Shown here in pieces: positions 1 to 6,568 of a stretch of DNA of 7,541 nt (the stretch's first letter is position 1; each line of letters starts with the position of its first letter). Both the position numbers and the translations under genes were made by a program. The notes below the pieces were generated by a model that did not search any database, was not told the origin of the DNA, and was given only the letters and a program-made list of their open reading frames with translations. This DNA comes from an uncultured Clostridium sp. Lineage in GTDB: Bacteria; Bacillota; Clostridia; Lachnospirales; Lachnospiraceae. Location: positions 1 through 7,541 of the forward strand of contig UQJF01000136.1 in assembly GCA_900541315.1 (NCBI GenBank). Direction: 5' to 3'.

Positions 1-46
1 AGATGTAGCTCCGTCTCGTGGGCTCGGAGATGTGTATAAGAGACAG
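1..46. other. Illumina Nextera adapter left on the contig end (artefact)
   Basis: Positions 28-46 read AGATGTGTATAAGAGACAG, the 19-bp Tn5 mosaic end used in tagmentation kits, and 13-27 read GTCTCGTGGGCTCGG, the Nextera read-2 side sequence. Positions 1-4 (AGAT) match the end of the P7 oligo. Positions 5-12 (GTAGCTCC) then sit exactly where an 8-base i7 index belongs; the reverse complement GGAGCTAC is, from memory, a Nextera XT index. These bases are library sequence and not part of the genome. They happen to supply an in-frame ATG at 18, which gives the following gene a false N-terminus (MGSEMCIRDR). Confidence 0.98.
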
Positions 47-794
47 GGCTTATACAGCTGCTGCTCTTTCTTATCTGATCCAGAATTCACCAAAGCCTAT
101 TGTCATTACCGGTGCACAGAAGCCTATTGATATGGAAAACACAGACGCCCGCACAAATCTGGCTGACAGCCTGCGTTTTTCTTCCCATGACAAGGCTCAC
201 GGAGTCAATATTGTATTTGACGGCAAGGTCATTGCAGGTACCAGAGGCAAAAAAGAGCGTACTAAAAGCTATAACGCCTTTTCCAGCATTAATTTTCCTT
301 ATATCGCCATTATCCAGGAAGACCATATCCTGTTTTATTTAGATGATAAGGCACAGCTTTGCGGGCCATTAAAATTTTATCATCAGATGGATTCCAGCGT
401 AGGACTGATGAAGCTGATCCCTTCTGCGGATGCTTCTCTTTTAGACTACATGGCCGCTCACTATGATGCAGTGATTATCGAATCCTTTGGTGTCGGCGGA
501 CTGCCTTCTTATGATGACGGTGGGGATTATTACCGTGCAGTAGCCCACTGGATCAGCCTTGGCAAGACTGTGATCATGACCACACAGGTTACAAACGAAG
601 GCAGCAATATGTCTGTTTATGAGGTAGGCAAAAAGATCAAGCGTGAATTCGGCCTGTTGGAAGCTTATGATATGACCTTAGAGGCAGCTGTTACCAAGAT
701 CATGTGGATCCTCACCCAGACAAGGGAACCGGAAAAAGTGCGGGAGCTGTTCTATCAGACCGTAAACCATGATATTTTGTGGAAGTCTTCTTAA
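47..794 (+). CDS. L-asparaginase, 5'-truncated by the contig end
   Basis: Asparaginases hydrolyse L-asparagine to L-aspartate and ammonia. About 248 genuine residues remain (first whole codon at 48). They start with AYTAAALSYL, which in this family directly follows the HGTDT catalytic motif, so the first catalytic threonine, the Thr-Asp pair and roughly the first 80-90 residues lie off the contig. Still visible are the core strand PIVITGAQKP, the segment GTRGKKERTK (codons about 240-269) whose second lysine (252-254) aligns with the catalytic Lys162 of E. coli AnsB, the AFSSINFP motif, and a full C-terminal domain containing IIESFGVGGLP and SVYEVG. The C-terminus is intact, ending at TAA 792-794. 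An apparent ATG at 18 lies in adapter sequence and is not the start. Type I (cytosolic) seems likelier than type II from the AYTAAALSYL segment, but a signal peptide cannot be judged without the N-terminus. azlC follows after 18 nt. Confidence 0.93.
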
Positions 795-802
795 ATTTCT
801 GT

Positions 803-807
803 GAGGT
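803..807 (+). promoter_or_regulatory. azlC ribosome binding site
   Basis: GAGGT lies 5 nt before the ATG at 813. This decides the start: the in-frame GTG at 801 overlaps this Shine-Dalgarno sequence and has no ribosome binding site of its own. Confidence 0.7.
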
Positions 808-812
808 TTTAC

Positions 813-1520
813 ATGAATGAACATATTTTACAATTCAAAAAGGGATTAAAAGACGGGATTCCTATTGGACTGGGATATCTGGCAGTTTCCTTTACTTTCG
901 GCATCATGGCTAAAGGCGCCGGACTTACTACCTTAGAGGCCGTAGTCCTGTCTCTTACCAACCTGACCAGTGCCGGACAGTTTGCAGGCCTTGGCATCAT
1001 CACCGCAGGTTCTTCTTTATTAGAAATGGCTCTGGCCCAGCTGATCATCAACCTGCGCTACTGTCTTATGTCCTGCTCTCTTTCACAGAAATTAGACAGT
1101 CACATGCCATTTTTTCACCGTCTTCTTATGTCTTATGGTATAACAGACGAAATTTTTGGTGTATCTGTATGCAAAAGCGGGATTCTTAGCCCTTATTTCA
1201 GCTACGGTCTTATGGCTGTGGCAGTTCCTGGCTGGACCATTGGAACACTCCTTGGTGCTGTTTCCGGAAGCCTTCTTCCTGCAAGGCTGTTAAGTGCATT
1301 AAATGTAGCTCTTTATGGAATGTTTTTAGCAGTGATCATCCCGCCGGCAAGAGAAAAGAAAGTACTGCGCATGGTTATCCTTATTTCCATGGCACTAAGC
1401 TTTCTCTTTACTTTGATCCCGGTTTTAAAGGATATTTCCTCCGGCTTTAAGATCATCATCCTTACATTTATCGTGGCAGGTGCTGCCGCTTATCTGTTCC
1501 CTGTAAAGGAGGAAGAATAA
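813..1520 (+). CDS. azlC: AzlC family branched-chain amino acid exporter, large subunit
   Basis: AzlC and AzlD together form a membrane exporter; in Bacillus subtilis azlCD was identified through resistance to 4-azaleucine, and the family is linked to branched-chain amino acid efflux. The product has 235 residues, normal for the family. Family hallmarks are the N-terminal GIPIGLGYLAVSFTFG segment (about residues 15-30), SAGQFAGLG (53-61), NLRYCLMSCSLSQKL (80-94) and YGITDEIFG (108-116). The rest is a series of hydrophobic helices with a short charged C-terminus (KEEE). I start it at ATG 813 because a Shine-Dalgarno sequence stands just before it; a GTG at 801 would add four residues. It begins 18 nt after the asparaginase stop and its TAA directly abuts the azlD ATG, so translational coupling is likely. 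The actual substrate here is inferred from the family only. Confidence 0.93.
   Translation: MNEHILQFKKGLKDGIPIGLGYLAVSFTFGIMAKGAGLTTLEAVVLSLTNLTSAGQFAGLGIITAGSSLLEMALAQLIINLRYCLMSCSLSQKLDSHMPFFHRLLMSYGITDEIFGVSVCKSGILSPYFSYGLMAVAVPGWTIGTLLGAVSGSLLPARLLSALNVALYGMFLAVIIPPAREKKVLRMVILISMALSFLFTLIPVLKDISSGFKIIILTFIVAGAAAYLFPVKEEE
1505..1512 (+). promoter_or_regulatory. azlD ribosome binding site inside the azlC 3' end
   Basis: AAAGGAGG, a near-perfect Shine-Dalgarno sequence, lies 8 nt before the azlD ATG and within the last codons of azlC. It supports coupled expression of the two subunits. Confidence 0.85.
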
Positions 1521-1826
1521 ATGAATTATCCTGTATATCTTTACATAGCGGTCATGGCCATTGTGACGTACCTGATCCGGGTGCTTCCACTGACACTGAT
1601 CAAACAGGAGATAAAAAATCCTTTTATCCGGTCTTTTTTATACTATGTACCTTATGTTACACTGTCTGTAATGACATTTCCTGCTATTGTATACGCTACT
1701 GCTTCCCCTGTTTCAGGAGCTGCAGCGCTGATCGCAGCATTGATCCTGGCATATAAAGGAAAAAGTCTTTTCCAGGTTTCTATTGTAGCCTGTGCAGTTG
1801 TGTTTATATTAGAATTTTTCGTTTAA
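1521..1826 (+). CDS. azlD: AzlD family branched-chain amino acid exporter, small subunit
   Basis: This is the small partner of AzlC in a two-subunit exporter. The product has 101 residues, typical for AzlD, and is almost entirely hydrophobic, with about four membrane segments (roughly residues 5-25, 37-58, 63-80 and 84-100). The conserved TYLIRVLPL motif with its intramembrane arginine is at about residues 16-24, followed by FLYYVPYVTLSVMTFPAI (39-56), also typical of the family. The ATG follows the azlC stop codon with no gap and has a strong ribosome binding site. The gene is the last of the plus-strand operon and is followed by a hairpin terminator. Confidence 0.93.
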   Translation: MNYPVYLYIAVMAIVTYLIRVLPLTLIKQEIKNPFIRSFLYYVPYVTLSVMTFPAIVYATASPVSGAAALIAALILAYKGKSLFQVSIVACAVVFILEFFV

Positions 1827-1832
1827 TAAGTA

Positions 1833-1900
1833 AAAGACCCCCAGGCAGAGATCCGGTCATATCAATCCCATTTTCTGCCCAAGGGTCTTTGTTTATGTTT
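1833..1900 (+). terminator. Hairpin terminator between convergent azlD and hemW, probably bidirectional
   Basis: Arms AAAGACCC (1833-1840) and GGGTCTTT (1883-1890) pair over 8 bp. A second helix GGCAGA (1844-1849) with TCTGCC (1874-1879) stacks inside after a symmetric 3x3 internal loop, closed by a 24-nt loop. The plus strand continues with a T-rich tail (GTTTATGTTT). The minus strand leaves the stem into TTACTTATTAAAC, so the same hairpin could also stop hemW transcription. It begins 6 nt after the azlD stop and ends about 32 nt from the hemW stop. The U tracts are interrupted on both sides, so efficiency is uncertain. Confidence 0.75.
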
Positions 1901-1922
1901 TACACACATATTCCTGTTCTGA

Positions 1923-3119
1923 TCAGCCTAACAAGAACTCACTTAATACAAAATTGCTCACATCCATGCCCCATTCTGTAAGAGCAAGGCTGCTTCCTTC
2001 TTTTTTCAACAGGCCATTGGAGATCAGCCTGGCGATCACATCCCCGTAAACTGTTTCCATTTTCACGCCAAAAAGCCTGATAAAATCCACATCGGATACA
2101 CCTCTTAACATTCGAAGTCCTAAAAACATGAATTCTTCCATGCGTTGGGCCTGGGTCAGCTCTTCAATAGGTCCCCAAAGCTTTTTAAGGGCAGCTTCCC
2201 TCTCTTCCGGTACTTCGCTGCCAAAATCTAAAGCCAGATACTTATCCAAGTCTCTTTCATTGGTAAAGCGGCAGCCTTCCATATATGAAGATGCGCCAAG
2301 ACCAATGCCTAAATAGGCAACCTCTGTCCAGTAACCAATATTATGGCGGCAGGCTTTTCCCGGTTTTGCATAGTTAGATATCTCATAGCGCTCAAAGCCC
2401 TGTTCCTGAAGAAATTTCCGTGTAAAACGGTAGATTTTATTTTCTGTATCCTCATCTGGAAGAGCCGGACCTGTATATCCGCAGCTGCAGTTTTTCTCCC
2501 CGAAACGGTTCCAAAAAGGAGTTCCCTCTTCAATGATCAGACTGTAAGCGGAAATATGTTCCGGCTTTAACATAGTGACTTTTTTTAATGTATTTTTCCA
2601 GGATTCCAAAGTCTGTCCCGGTATCCCGCTCATCAGGTCAATACTAATGTTTGTAAAGCCCGCCATCCTTGCACTTTGAAAGCTTTTTAAAAATTCCTCA
2701 AAGGAATGGATCCTTCCCAGGTTTTTAAGTTCCTCATTGTCCGCAGACTGCAGACCGAAGCTTACCCGGTTGATACCGCATTTCTTATAAACAGGAAGTT
2801 TCTTTCCTACAAGAGTTCCCGGATTTGCTTCAATGGTGATCTCTGCATTTTCTTCTACCTGAAAACATTCAAATACTGTTTCCATAATACGACGGATACA
2901 GGAAGGCTCCAGTAAAGAAGGGGTCCCTCCGCCTATAAATACAGTTTCAACCTGACAGTCCAGGCAGTAACAGCTCTGGGCCTTGATCTCTTTTATCAAC
3001 TGCTCTACATAGGCCTCATGGACCGATGAAAGGGCTCGAAAAGAGAGAAAATCACAGTAATCACATTTCTTCACACAAAATGGGATATGGATATATAGTT
3101 CAATGGGCTTTTTCTTCAT
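1923..3119 (-). CDS. hemW: Radical SAM family heme chaperone HemW
   Basis: HemW is a cytoplasmic radical SAM protein that binds heme and is thought to deliver it to target proteins; it was long misannotated as oxygen-independent coproporphyrinogen III oxidase (HemN). The 398-residue product has the 4Fe-4S/SAM motif CxxxCxxC at Cys15, Cys19 and Cys22 in HIPFCVKKCDYCDF, then GGGTPS (63-68), ANPGTL (98-103), RVSFGLQS (118-125), SIDLMSGIPGQT, and a C-terminal HemN_C domain with MEEFMFLGLRMLRGV (about 327-341). The residue after CDYCD is Phe24; true HemN has a fourth Cys in this area, so HemW is the better call. The frame stays open upstream to a TTG at 3272, and ATGs at 3131, 3128 and 3176 are also in frame. 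I choose 3119 because homology starts right there (KKKPIELYIHIPFC), although no good Shine-Dalgarno sequence is visible. It follows lepA on the same strand after 180 nt. Confidence 0.93.
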   Translation of the reverse strand: MKKKPIELYIHIPFCVKKCDYCDFLSFRALSSVHEAYVEQLIKEIKAQSCYCLDCQVETVFIGGGTPSLLEPSCIRRIMETVFECFQVEENAEITIEANPGTLVGKKLPVYKKCGINRVSFGLQSADNEELKNLGRIHSFEEFLKSFQSARMAGFTNISIDLMSGIPGQTLESWKNTLKKVTMLKPEHISAYSLIIEEGTPFWNRFGEKNCSCGYTGPALPDEDTENKIYRFTRKFLQEQGFERYEISNYAKPGKACRHNIGYWTEVAYLGIGLGASSYMEGCRFTNERDLDKYLALDFGSEVPEEREAALKKLWGPIEELTQAQRMEEFMFLGLRMLRGVSDVDFIRLFGVKMETVYGDVIARLISNGLLKKEGSSLALTEWGMDVSNFVLSEFLLG

Positions 3120-3162
3120 GTTAGTCATCATCTTGTTTCTCTGCTGATCCAGCCATGCTTCT

Positions 3163-3194
3163 CTTCTTGTTTCCATATATATGAAAACAAGAGG
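3163..3194 (-). repeat. Hairpin A in the lepA-hemW gap
   Basis: Inverted repeat of 10-nt arms, 3165-3174 (TCTTGTTTCC) and 3183-3192 (GAAAACAAGA), around an ATATATAT loop. It pairs fully as minus-strand RNA with one G-U wobble, and a further G-C pair closes at 3163/3194 after one mismatch. It lies 44-75 nt upstream of the chosen hemW start. No U tract follows, so it is not an intrinsic terminator. Confidence 0.7.
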
Positions 3195-3216
3195 CATCGT
3201 TGGTTCACGATATGCC
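3193..3216 (-). repeat. Hairpin B in the lepA-hemW gap
   Basis: GGCAT (3193-3197) pairs with ATGCC (3212-3216), and CGT (3198-3200) with ACG (3207-3209). A 2-nt bulge (AT, 3210-3211) and a 6-nt loop separate them. This small helix sits directly between hairpins A and C and shares two bases with the outer edge of A. Confidence 0.5.
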
Positions 3217-3218
3217 GA

Positions 3219-3273
3219 TTTGAACAAGAAAGAGCTTATGCAAGCAAGCTTGCAACACTCTTTCTTGTTCAAA
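3219..3273 (-). repeat. Hairpin C: long 16-bp inverted repeat in the lepA-hemW gap
   Basis: The arms 3219-3234 (TTTGAACAAGAAAGAG) and 3258-3273 are perfect reverse complements over 16 bp. Inside, after a small internal loop, TGCAAGC (3239-3245) pairs with GCTTGCA (3248-3254) over a 2-nt loop, or 6 bp over 4 nt. The structure begins 27 nt after the lepA stop codon. On the minus strand it is followed by ATCGGCAT, not a U tract, so a rho-independent terminator is unlikely. It could be an mRNA-stabilising or processing structure, or one copy of a dispersed palindromic repeat. Confidence 0.85.
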
Positions 3274-3299
3274 CCAGCGCATGGCTGAATTGTTACGCT

Positions 3300-5114
3300 C
3301 TATTCGTCATCCAGCTTCAGCACGCTCATAAAGGCCTTCTGCGGAATCTCCACATTGCCGATCTGACGCATACGCTTTTTTCCTTCCTTCTGCTTCTCTA
3401 ACAGCTTTCTCTTACGTGAAATATCACCGCCATAGCATTTGGCAAGTACATCCTTGCGCACTGCCTTTACAGTTTCTCTGGCAATAATCTTGCCACCAAT
3501 AGCAGCCTGGATCGGTACTTCAAATAAATGCCTTGGAATTTCATCTTTTAACTTTTCACACATTCTTCTGCCTTTTTCATAAGCAGATGCTGCATGTACA
3601 ATAAAGGAAAGGGCATCCACTTCTTCTCTATTTACCAAAATATCCAGCTTCACCAATTCAGAACGCTCATAACCCTTTAACTCATAATCAAAGGAAGCGT
3701 AACCTCTGGAACGTGATTTTAAGGCATCAAAGAAATCGTAAATAATCTCATTTAACGGAAGTTCATATTTTAATAAAGCTCTGGTGGTCTCAATATATTC
3801 CATTCCAAGATATACGCCTCTTCGTTCCTGGCAGAGAGTCATGATAGCTCCTACATATTCTGTAGTTACCATGATCTCAGCACTGACGATCGGCTCTTCC
3901 ATGTATTCGATCTCAGTTGGATCCGGAAGGTTGGATGGATTAGTCAGCTCGATCATCTCACCTGTGGTCTTGTGTACGCGGTATACAACACCTGGTGCTG
4001 TTGTAACAAGATCCAGATTGTATTCACGTTCCAGACGTTCCTGGATGATCTCTAAGTGCAGTAGTCCTAAGAATCCGCAACGGAAACCAAAGCCTAATGC
4101 TACAGAAGTCTCCGGCTCATAGAACAATGAAGCGTCATTTAACTGAAGCTTCTCCAATGCATCACGAAGATCATTGTACTTGGCACCATCTGCCGGATAA
4201 AGTCCACAGTAAACCATTGGTGTGACTTTTTTATAGCCTGGCAGCGGTTCGTCACATGGGTTGCTGCTGTCTGTTACAGTATCACCTACACGGGTATCAC
4301 GGACATTTTTAATGCTGGCTGTAATATAGCCAACCATTCCGGCAGCCAGTTCATCACAGGGGAAAAACTGTCCTGCTCCAAAATAACCCACTTCTACTAC
4401 TTCTTCCTCTGCCCCTGTTGCCATCATACGGATCGGCGTACCTTTTTTCACTGTTCCTTCCATAACACGGCAGAAAATGATAACACCCTTATAGGAATCG
4501 TAAACAGAATCAAAAATCAGTGCCTTTAATGGTGCATTTGGATCTCCAGTAGGAGCCGGGATCTTACGAACGATAGCTTCTAAGACTTCTTCTACATTCA
4601 GTCCCGTTTTTGCGGAGATCTTTGGTGCATCATGGGCTTCCAGGCCGATCACATCTTCAATCTCTGCTGCCACACGGTCCGGATCTGCACTTGGAAGATC
4701 GATCTTGTTAATGACCGGGAATACATCCAAGTCATGATCCAGCGCCAGATATACATTGGCCAGAGTCTGGGCCTCGATTCCCTGGGAAGCATCTACTACC
4801 AGTACAGCACCATCGCAGGCTGCCAGGCTTCGGGATACCTCATAGTTAAAATCCACATGTCCCGGTGTGTCGATCAGGTTAAAAATATATTCGTTTCCGT
4901 CTTTTGCTTTGTATACAGTACGTACAGCCTGGGATTTAATGGTAATGCCGCGCTCACGTTCCAGGTCCATATTGTCGAGAACCTGTTCCTGCATCTCACG
5001 GCTGGTAAGAAGTCCGGTTTTTTCAATGATCCGGTCTGCCAGTGTGGATTTACCGTGGTCTATATGGGCAATAATACAAAAATTACGTATTTTACTCTGG
5101 TCAATTGCTGCCAT
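3300..5114 (-). CDS. lepA: Elongation factor 4 (LepA), ribosome-associated GTPase
   Basis: LepA is a translational GTPase that binds the ribosome; back-translocation and roles in initiation or 30S biogenesis have been proposed. The 604-residue product is full length. The GTPase motifs are all present: G1 AHIDHGKST (16-24), G2 RGIT (55-58), G3 DTPGH with the catalytic His86 (82-86), G4 NKID (136-139) and G5 SAK (167-169). The remainder carries the EF-G-like domains II, III and V, for example [16 protein letters not shown], and the LepA-specific C-terminal domain with [20 protein letters not shown] and IPQKAF, which separates it from EF-G and BipA/TypA. The ATG at 5114 has a good ribosome binding site at 5121-5126. 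It lies downstream of spoIIP (147-nt gap) and upstream of hemW, the conserved Firmicutes order. A promoter-like sequence in the gap upstream suggests it can be transcribed independently of spoIIP. Confidence 0.98.
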   Translation of the reverse strand: MAAIDQSKIRNFCIIAHIDHGKSTLADRIIEKTGLLTSREMQEQVLDNMDLERERGITIKSQAVRTVYKAKDGNEYIFNLIDTPGHVDFNYEVSRSLAACDGAVLVVDASQGIEAQTLANVYLALDHDLDVFPVINKIDLPSADPDRVAAEIEDVIGLEAHDAPKISAKTGLNVEEVLEAIVRKIPAPTGDPNAPLKALIFDSVYDSYKGVIIFCRVMEGTVKKGTPIRMMATGAEEEVVEVGYFGAGQFFPCDELAAGMVGYITASIKNVRDTRVGDTVTDSSNPCDEPLPGYKKVTPMVYCGLYPADGAKYNDLRDALEKLQLNDASLFYEPETSVALGFGFRCGFLGLLHLEIIQERLEREYNLDLVTTAPGVVYRVHKTTGEMIELTNPSNLPDPTEIEYMEEPIVSAEIMVTTEYVGAIMTLCQERRGVYLGMEYIETTRALLKYELPLNEIIYDFFDALKSRSRGYASFDYELKGYERSELVKLDILVNREEVDALSFIVHAASAYEKGRRMCEKLKDEIPRHLFEVPIQAAIGGKIIARETVKAVRKDVLAKCYGGDISRKRKLLEKQKEGKKRMRQIGNVEIPQKAFMSVLKLDDE

Positions 5115-5120
5115 TCTTTA

Positions 5121-5126
5121 TCCTCT
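5121..5126 (-). promoter_or_regulatory. lepA ribosome binding site
   Basis: AGAGGA on the minus strand, 6 nt before the lepA ATG, confirms the start at 5114. Confidence 0.8.
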
Positions 5127-5168
5127 TTCTCCATATTTTTCTTTCTGTTCTTTAATAATATTTTAAAT

Positions 5169-5198
5169 AATATATTCTTTCTTAGATTTGGGGGTCAA
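5169..5198 (-). promoter_or_regulatory. Candidate sigma-A type promoter for lepA
   Basis: On the minus strand TTGACC (5198-5193) is separated by 18 nt from TATATT (5174-5169), close to the TTGACA / TATAAT consensus. The 5' leader would be roughly 45-50 nt and AT-rich. The -35 element lies inside the right arm of the palindrome 5191-5214. The prediction is by eye only. Confidence 0.45.
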
Positions 5199-5214
5199 AA
5201 GGTATTTTGACCCC
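5191..5214. repeat. Perfect 10-bp-arm palindrome between spoIIP and lepA (operator or weak terminator)
   Basis: GGGGTCAAAA (5191-5200) and TTTTGACCCC (5205-5214) are perfect reverse complements with a 4-nt centre (GGTA). As RNA this is a stable hairpin 47 nt after the spoIIP stop. The minus strand then reads CAAATCTAAG and the plus strand TTTGATAATA, so neither has a real U tract and terminator function would be weak. Because it overlaps a -35-like TTGACC, a protein-binding site is an equally plausible reading. Confidence 0.6.
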
Positions 5215-5261
5215 TTTGATAATACTGTCTTTTAAAATATCGTATCCATTTTACTATGTTT

Positions 5262-6509
5262 TCAATTTCCTTGCAACACCATATCCAAAAGTTCTGCCAG
5301 AGGCTCCATGGCATTTTTTGCTTCTTCAAAGGTATTTGTCTGGGCGCCTACTTCAATAAGGGCGGACCTTGGACGCAGATGTTCGTTGTAACGCAGGCCT
5401 TTTAAATATATTTTTCTTGTAAACCCCGGATAATATTCTTCTGCTTTTAACTGCATTTTCAAGCTGAACGCCAGATTTTCTTCCCTGTAGGGATTGGGAA
5501 GATAGGAAATGGGACCTTCCGGAGTCTGGCTTAAACCATTAAAAAACATGATCCTGGCAGTGGCCTTTCCATTTATATCCGTTTTTAAATAAACATTTTC
5601 TCCTACTCCATCCCTGTGGATATCTAATATTACCTGGATGGACGGGTATTTTGCCAGGATCTGGTTAAGTCCTTCCAAGGCATAATTATAGGCTTTGCTC
5701 CGATCCATTTTACCCTTCTGCAGATCATAAACGCCTTTATCATGGTAAACACTCCAGCCTTTTTCTGTAAGAAGCTTTGCCAGATACCCACCGACCGCAG
5801 TCACAGTTTCATCAGACCCACTGTTTTTATAGCTTTCCTGGGAATGGGTGTGGTAAATAAGGATCTGAGGTGTTTGTGGATCTGGAGTTTCTTCTTTTTG
5901 CAATGTTATATCCTTTGAGAGAAGATTTTCAGCATTCATTAATTGGCGGTCTGCTGTGGTGGATGTATGTACATTATAGAAATGTTTCATGAGGAAGTCA
6001 TAATCCATAAGTTTCTGCAGCGGATATGTGGCAATACGGAGATTTGCGGCAGTGTTTCCGTCCGGTCCATTTTCCTCATTGGAGGACACATTTTCTCCTG
6101 TTCCTGCTGTCAGACTGCTCACGCCCCCTGCTTCATCCATATCAAAATCCGCCTCATCTTCTCCGATCCACGCCAGATATCCATGGGTACGGTAAAATTC
6201 ACTGGTCTGACGGTATTTTTCATAAGCCGGGTCAGATCCGGTATTCTGCATTTTCAGATTGTCTGTCCCCTCATACCCGTCTTCATTGTTTTTCCTGACT
6301 TCCAGTGGAAATATCTGCTTCCAGAGAATCTCTTCCCCTGCATTCCAAAAAGCAGCCGCCAGCTGTTTTTTTCCTCTTTCTATATCTGTATAAAAATATC
6401 TGCCGCAAAAAAAAGATCCTGCTGTGATAACTGCCATTCCTATTATAAGAAATGGGGCTGTCTTTTGCAGGATCTTCCATTTTTTTACAATTTTAGGTTT
6501 TATTCTCAT
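5262..6509 (-). CDS. spoIIP: Stage II sporulation protein P (SpoIIP), peptidoglycan hydrolase
   Basis: SpoIIP is a membrane-anchored cell-wall amidase/endopeptidase that works with SpoIID and SpoIIM at the sporulation septum to drive engulfment of the forespore. The 415-residue product has a basic N-terminus, one membrane segment (about residues 19-36) and a polar low-complexity linker (about 115-155). The catalytic SpoIIP/amidase-like domain follows from about 214, with HTHSQESY (220-227), DIHRDG (296-301) and LIEVGAQTNTFEEAKNA (384-400). The two histidine motifs and the glutamate of LIEVG are the probable metal and catalytic sites. I start it at ATG 6509, preceded by AGGA at a short 4-nt spacing. 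An in-frame GTG at 6533 would add eight residues (MCVLRQEN) but has no visible ribosome binding site. No convincing sigma-E or sigma-F promoter is visible in the short gap after the upstream EamA gene. Its presence implies a spore-forming ancestry. Confidence 0.95.
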   Translation of the reverse strand: MRIKPKIVKKWKILQKTAPFLIIGMAVITAGSFFCGRYFYTDIERGKKQLAAAFWNAGEEILWKQIFPLEVRKNNEDGYEGTDNLKMQNTGSDPAYEKYRQTSEFYRTHGYLAWIGEDEADFDMDEAGGVSSLTAGTGENVSSNEENGPDGNTAANLRIATYPLQKLMDYDFLMKHFYNVHTSTTADRQLMNAENLLSKDITLQKEETPDPQTPQILIYHTHSQESYKNSGSDETVTAVGGYLAKLLTEKGWSVYHDKGVYDLQKGKMDRSKAYNYALEGLNQILAKYPSIQVILDIHRDGVGENVYLKTDINGKATARIMFFNGLSQTPEGPISYLPNPYREENLAFSLKMQLKAEEYYPGFTRKIYLKGLRYNEHLRPRSALIEVGAQTNTFEEAKNAMEPLAELLDMVLQGN

Positions 6510-6511
6510 AT

Positions 6512-6557
6512 TTTCCTGCCTTAAGACACACACTCTACTTACAGTTTACGCAGGAAA
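6512..6557 (-). promoter_or_regulatory. Inverted repeat that would sequester the spoIIP ribosome binding site
   Basis: TTTCCTGC (6512-6519) and GCAGGAAA (6550-6557) are perfect 8-bp inverted repeats separated by 30 nt. In the minus-strand transcript the 3' arm GCAGGAAA contains the AGGA Shine-Dalgarno of spoIIP, and the 5' arm supplies the complementary UCCU. The pairing would cover the ribosome binding site immediately before ATG 6509. The long loop makes it only moderately stable. Confidence 0.45.
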
Positions 6558-6568
6558 GCATTATTTTT

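Noticed and set aside
28..46. Tn5 mosaic end as evidence for a real transposon
   Set aside because: It is joined to the Nextera read-2 sequence and an index in kit order and lies at the contig end, so it is library adapter; no transposase gene is present.
18..47. ATG at 18 as the asparaginase start, giving a complete 258-residue protein
   Set aside because: The first nine codons are entirely adapter and the tenth spans the adapter junction. The protein would lack the family's N-terminal catalytic motifs, so the gene is truncated.
3219..3273. Long inverted repeat as a rho-independent terminator of lepA
   Set aside because: The minus strand after the stem reads ATCGGCAT with no U tract, and hemW follows on the same strand without an obvious promoter of its own.
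4632..5210. 192-residue plus-strand open frame over lepA
   Set aside because: It is antisense to the highly conserved GTPase domain of lepA and extends into AT-rich intergenic DNA. It has no recognisable domain, and its composition fits a shadow of the real gene.
5943..6524. 193-residue plus-strand open frame over spoIIP
   Set aside because: It is antisense to the spoIIP N-terminal half, with a Cys/Phe/Ile-rich composition and no family resemblance.
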